A stretch of 64,000 nt of DNA, from contig NZ_RJRZ01000001.1 of assembly GCF_003993775.1 (NCBI RefSeq), positions 62,001-126,000 on the forward strand. The letters are read 5' to 3'. The notes under the pieces were generated by a model that saw only the letters and a program-made list of their open reading frames with translations, was not told the origin of the DNA and searched no databases. The translations under genes were made by a program, and so were the position numbers. Position 1 is the first letter of the stretch; each line of letters starts with the position of its first letter. This document shows positions 62,272 to 64,000 of the stretch, piece after piece. The DNA comes from Frigidibacter oleivorans. Its GTDB lineage: Bacteria; Pseudomonadota; Alphaproteobacteria; Rhodobacterales; Rhodobacteraceae.

Positions 62272-63066
62272 TCATTCCGCCGCCTCGACGAAACGGTGAC
62301 GTTCGTAAAGGAAGCGCAGCACCGCCTCGCGCGCCCGCAGGTAGCCCGGGTCCGAGGCCAAGGCGATACGGTCGCGCGGCCGGTCGAGCGGCACGGACAG
62401 CACCTCGCCGATCGTGGCCGAGGGACCGTTCGTCATCATCACGATCCGGTCGGCCAGCAGCACCGCCTCGTCGACATCGTGGGTGATCATCAGCATCGTG
62501 TTGCCGAGCCGCGCGTGGATCTGCATCACCGCATCCTGCAGATGCGCCCGGGTCAGCGCGTCCAGCGCGCCGAAGGGTTCGTCCAGCAGCAGGATCTTCG
62601 GTTCCATCGCCAGCGCCCGGGCGATGCCCACGCGCTGCTTCATCCCGCCGGAAATCTCGCCGGGGCGCTTGTCCTTCGCATGGGTCATCTGCACCAGGTC
62701 GAGGTTGTGCAGGATCCAGTCGTGGCGTTCCCTGCGGGACCGGCTGGCGGCAAAGACCTTGTCCACCGCAAGGCGGATGTTGTCGTAGACGCTGAGCCAG
62801 GGCAGCAGCGAATGGTTCTGGAACACCACAGCCCGTTCCGGGCCGGGGGCGTTGACCTCGCGCCCTTCCAGCAGGATGCCGCCCGACGTCACCTCGGTCA
62901 GGCCGGCGATCAGGTTCAGGAGCGTGGACTTGCCGCAGCCGGAATGACCGATGATCGAGACGAACTCGCCCTTCTCGATGGTCAGGCGGATGTCGGCCAG
63001 CACCTCGACGCTGCGGTTGCCGGTGGCGAAGGTCTTTCCGACCCGGTCGATTTTCAGATAGCTCAT
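62272..63066 (-). CDS. Nitrate/nitrite ABC transporter ATP-binding protein
   Basis: The 264-residue ATPase matches NrtD/NasD. Walker A is GHSGCGKSTLLNLIAG, the Q-loop reads VFQNHSLLPWLSVYDN, the signature is ISGGMKQRVGIARAL and Walker B is ILLLDEPFGALD. HDVDEAVLLADRIVMMTNGP is typical of nitrate/taurine-type transporters. The start at 63066 is preferred because GAGGAG lies six bases upstream, while the ATG at 63072 leaves no spacer. It is followed downstream by the opposite-strand toxin pair. Confidence 0.92.
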   Translation of the reverse strand: MSYLKIDRVGKTFATGNRSVEVLADIRLTIEKGEFVSIIGHSGCGKSTLLNLIAGLTEVTSGGILLEGREVNAPGPERAVVFQNHSLLPWLSVYDNIRLAVDKVFAASRSRRERHDWILHNLDLVQMTHAKDKRPGEISGGMKQRVGIARALAMEPKILLLDEPFGALDALTRAHLQDAVMQIHARLGNTMLMITHDVDEAVLLADRIVMMTNGPSATIGEVLSVPLDRPRDRIALASDPGYLRAREAVLRFLYERHRFVEAAE

Positions 63067-63076
63067 GCCCATCTCC

Positions 63077-63985
63077 TCAGACCGCCGTCCCGCGCGAGAC
63101 GACGCGGCCCAGCCAGCCCACGAGACGGTCGAGCAGGAAGCCCACGGCCCCGATATAGACAAGCGCCACGATGATGTCGGTCAGGCGCGAGGAATTCCAC
63201 GCATCCCAGATGAAGAAGCCGATGCCCACGCCGCCGGTCAGCATCTCAGCCGCGACGATGGCGAGCCAGGCCAGGCCGATGCCGATACGCAGGCCCGAGA
63301 AGATGTAGGGCGCGGCGGCGGGCAGCATGATCTTCCAGAAGAATTCCAGCTGGTTCAGCCGCAGCACCGCCGCCACGTTGCGATAGTCCTGCGGAATGGC
63401 GCGGACGCCTGCGGCGGTGTTGATGATGATCGGCCAGATCGCGGTGATGAAGATCACGAAGATCGCCGAGGGCCGGCTGTCCATGAAGGCGGCGAGGCTG
63501 ATCGGCAGCCAGGCCAGCGGCGGCACCGTGCGCAGCACCTGGAAGATCGGGTCGAGCCCGCGCATCAGCCAGACCGACTGGCCGATCACCGCGCCGGTGC
63601 CGACGCCGATCACCGCGGCGAGCCCGAAGCCCATCGCCACCCGTTCCAGCGAGGTCAGCACCCGCCAGCCCAGGCCGATATCCTGCGTGCCGTAGACGAA
63701 GAACGGGTCGAGGATCAGTTCGCGGCTTTCCTGCCAGACGGCGGCGGGGGTGGGCAGGCCGGAGCTGCCGCCCGAAAACGCCGCCTGCCAGGCCAGCAGC
63801 AGCGCCGCGAAGACGACGAGCGGCGGCAGCAGCCGTTCCGCCAGCAGCCGCAGCAGCACGGCCAGCGCCGGCGGCCGGGCCGGGCGCGGCAGGGACAGCA
63901 CCCGTGCCGGCGCGGCGGGGGCCTCGACAGCGGCCGGAACGGGTCCGGGCGCGGCAGAGGGCTTGCGAAGGGTCGATACGCTCAT
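63077..63985 (-). CDS. Nitrate/nitrite ABC transporter permease
   Basis: The 302-residue permease matches NrtB. A long Ala/Pro-rich cytoplasmic N-terminus precedes about six helices. The EAA-type loop is NVAAVLRLNQLEFFWKIMLP followed by AAAPYIFSGLRIGIGLAWLA. It pairs with the ATPase encoded 11 bp downstream. The start at 63985 is likely, but the window edge lies close upstream. A nitrate-binding protein gene is expected just beyond it. Confidence 0.9.
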   Translation of the reverse strand: MSVSTLRKPSAAPGPVPAAVEAPAAPARVLSLPRPARPPALAVLLRLLAERLLPPLVVFAALLLAWQAAFSGGSSGLPTPAAVWQESRELILDPFFVYGTQDIGLGWRVLTSLERVAMGFGLAAVIGVGTGAVIGQSVWLMRGLDPIFQVLRTVPPLAWLPISLAAFMDSRPSAIFVIFITAIWPIIINTAAGVRAIPQDYRNVAAVLRLNQLEFFWKIMLPAAAPYIFSGLRIGIGLAWLAIVAAEMLTGGVGIGFFIWDAWNSSRLTDIIVALVYIGAVGFLLDRLVGWLGRVVSRGTAV

Positions 63986-64000
63986 GTCCCCGCCCCTCAC

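Overview
This is a GC-rich chromosomal window (roughly 70% G+C by eye) that looks like an alphaproteobacterium of the Rhodobacteraceae/Paracoccaceae group. The inference rests on an RpoH-type sigma gene with an RpoE-like promoter, a glutathione transferase carrying the Cys tail I associate with Rhodobacterales, the alphaproteobacterial gene orders lppC-glnD-murJ and aroA-cmk-rpsA-ihfB-lapA-trpF-trpB, and a TauE/TIGR02186 pair. I saw no rRNA, tRNA, CRISPR, prophage or insertion sequence. Genes are tightly packed and many start and stop codons overlap.

Layout: 1-7024 (minus) holds partial parE, an amino-acid ABC transporter pair, a membrane-anchored MoeB-like enzyme, dut, coaBC, a ChaN-like haem protein and an rpoH sigma factor. 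7085-7162 holds an RpoE-like promoter and a perfect palindrome shared with a divergent glutathione transferase gene. 8210-13211 holds comM, a hydrolase, gshB, yraN and rsmI. 13246-18864 is an lppC-glnD-murJ run, followed by a GNAT enzyme and a rhomboid-like protein without catalytic residues. 20143-25811 holds trpS, an unknown membrane protein, a SulP transporter, a class IV aminotransferase and a UspA protein. 25848-27608 encodes a vanadium-type haloperoxidase with all expected active-site residues. 27862-29559 is nfuA-tsaB-rimI. 29740-35204 is a five-gene nucleoside uptake and phosphorolysis operon.

35307-36997 is a TauE permease with its TIGR02186 partner. 37014-39799 holds a lone RAM domain, YnfA, a RecD-like helicase and ThpR. 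40004-46864 is the aroA-hisN-like-cmk-rpsA-ihfB-lapA-trpF block, with a clear promoter and a textbook terminator around rpsA. trpF and trpB are separated by an opposite-strand DUF4394 gene and a 21-bp tandem repeat.

49273-51160 is the most unusual region. Two secreted PepSY-like paralogues end in Asp-rich tails, one in 22 consecutive Asp, and a membrane-anchored LuxR-type regulator follows them. A perfect 22-bp palindrome lies upstream. I propose this as a candidate envelope-sensing module; the function is inference. 51161-55519 holds DUF2237, DUF2332, pth, a haem-degrading monooxygenase-like gene and a ThDP enzyme.

55523-63985 (minus) is a nitrate assimilation cluster: nitrate ABC permease and ATPase, NirB, NirD, NasA and the sirohaem methyltransferase. 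A BrnT-type toxin and an atypical partner sit on the opposite strand between the transporter genes and nirB.
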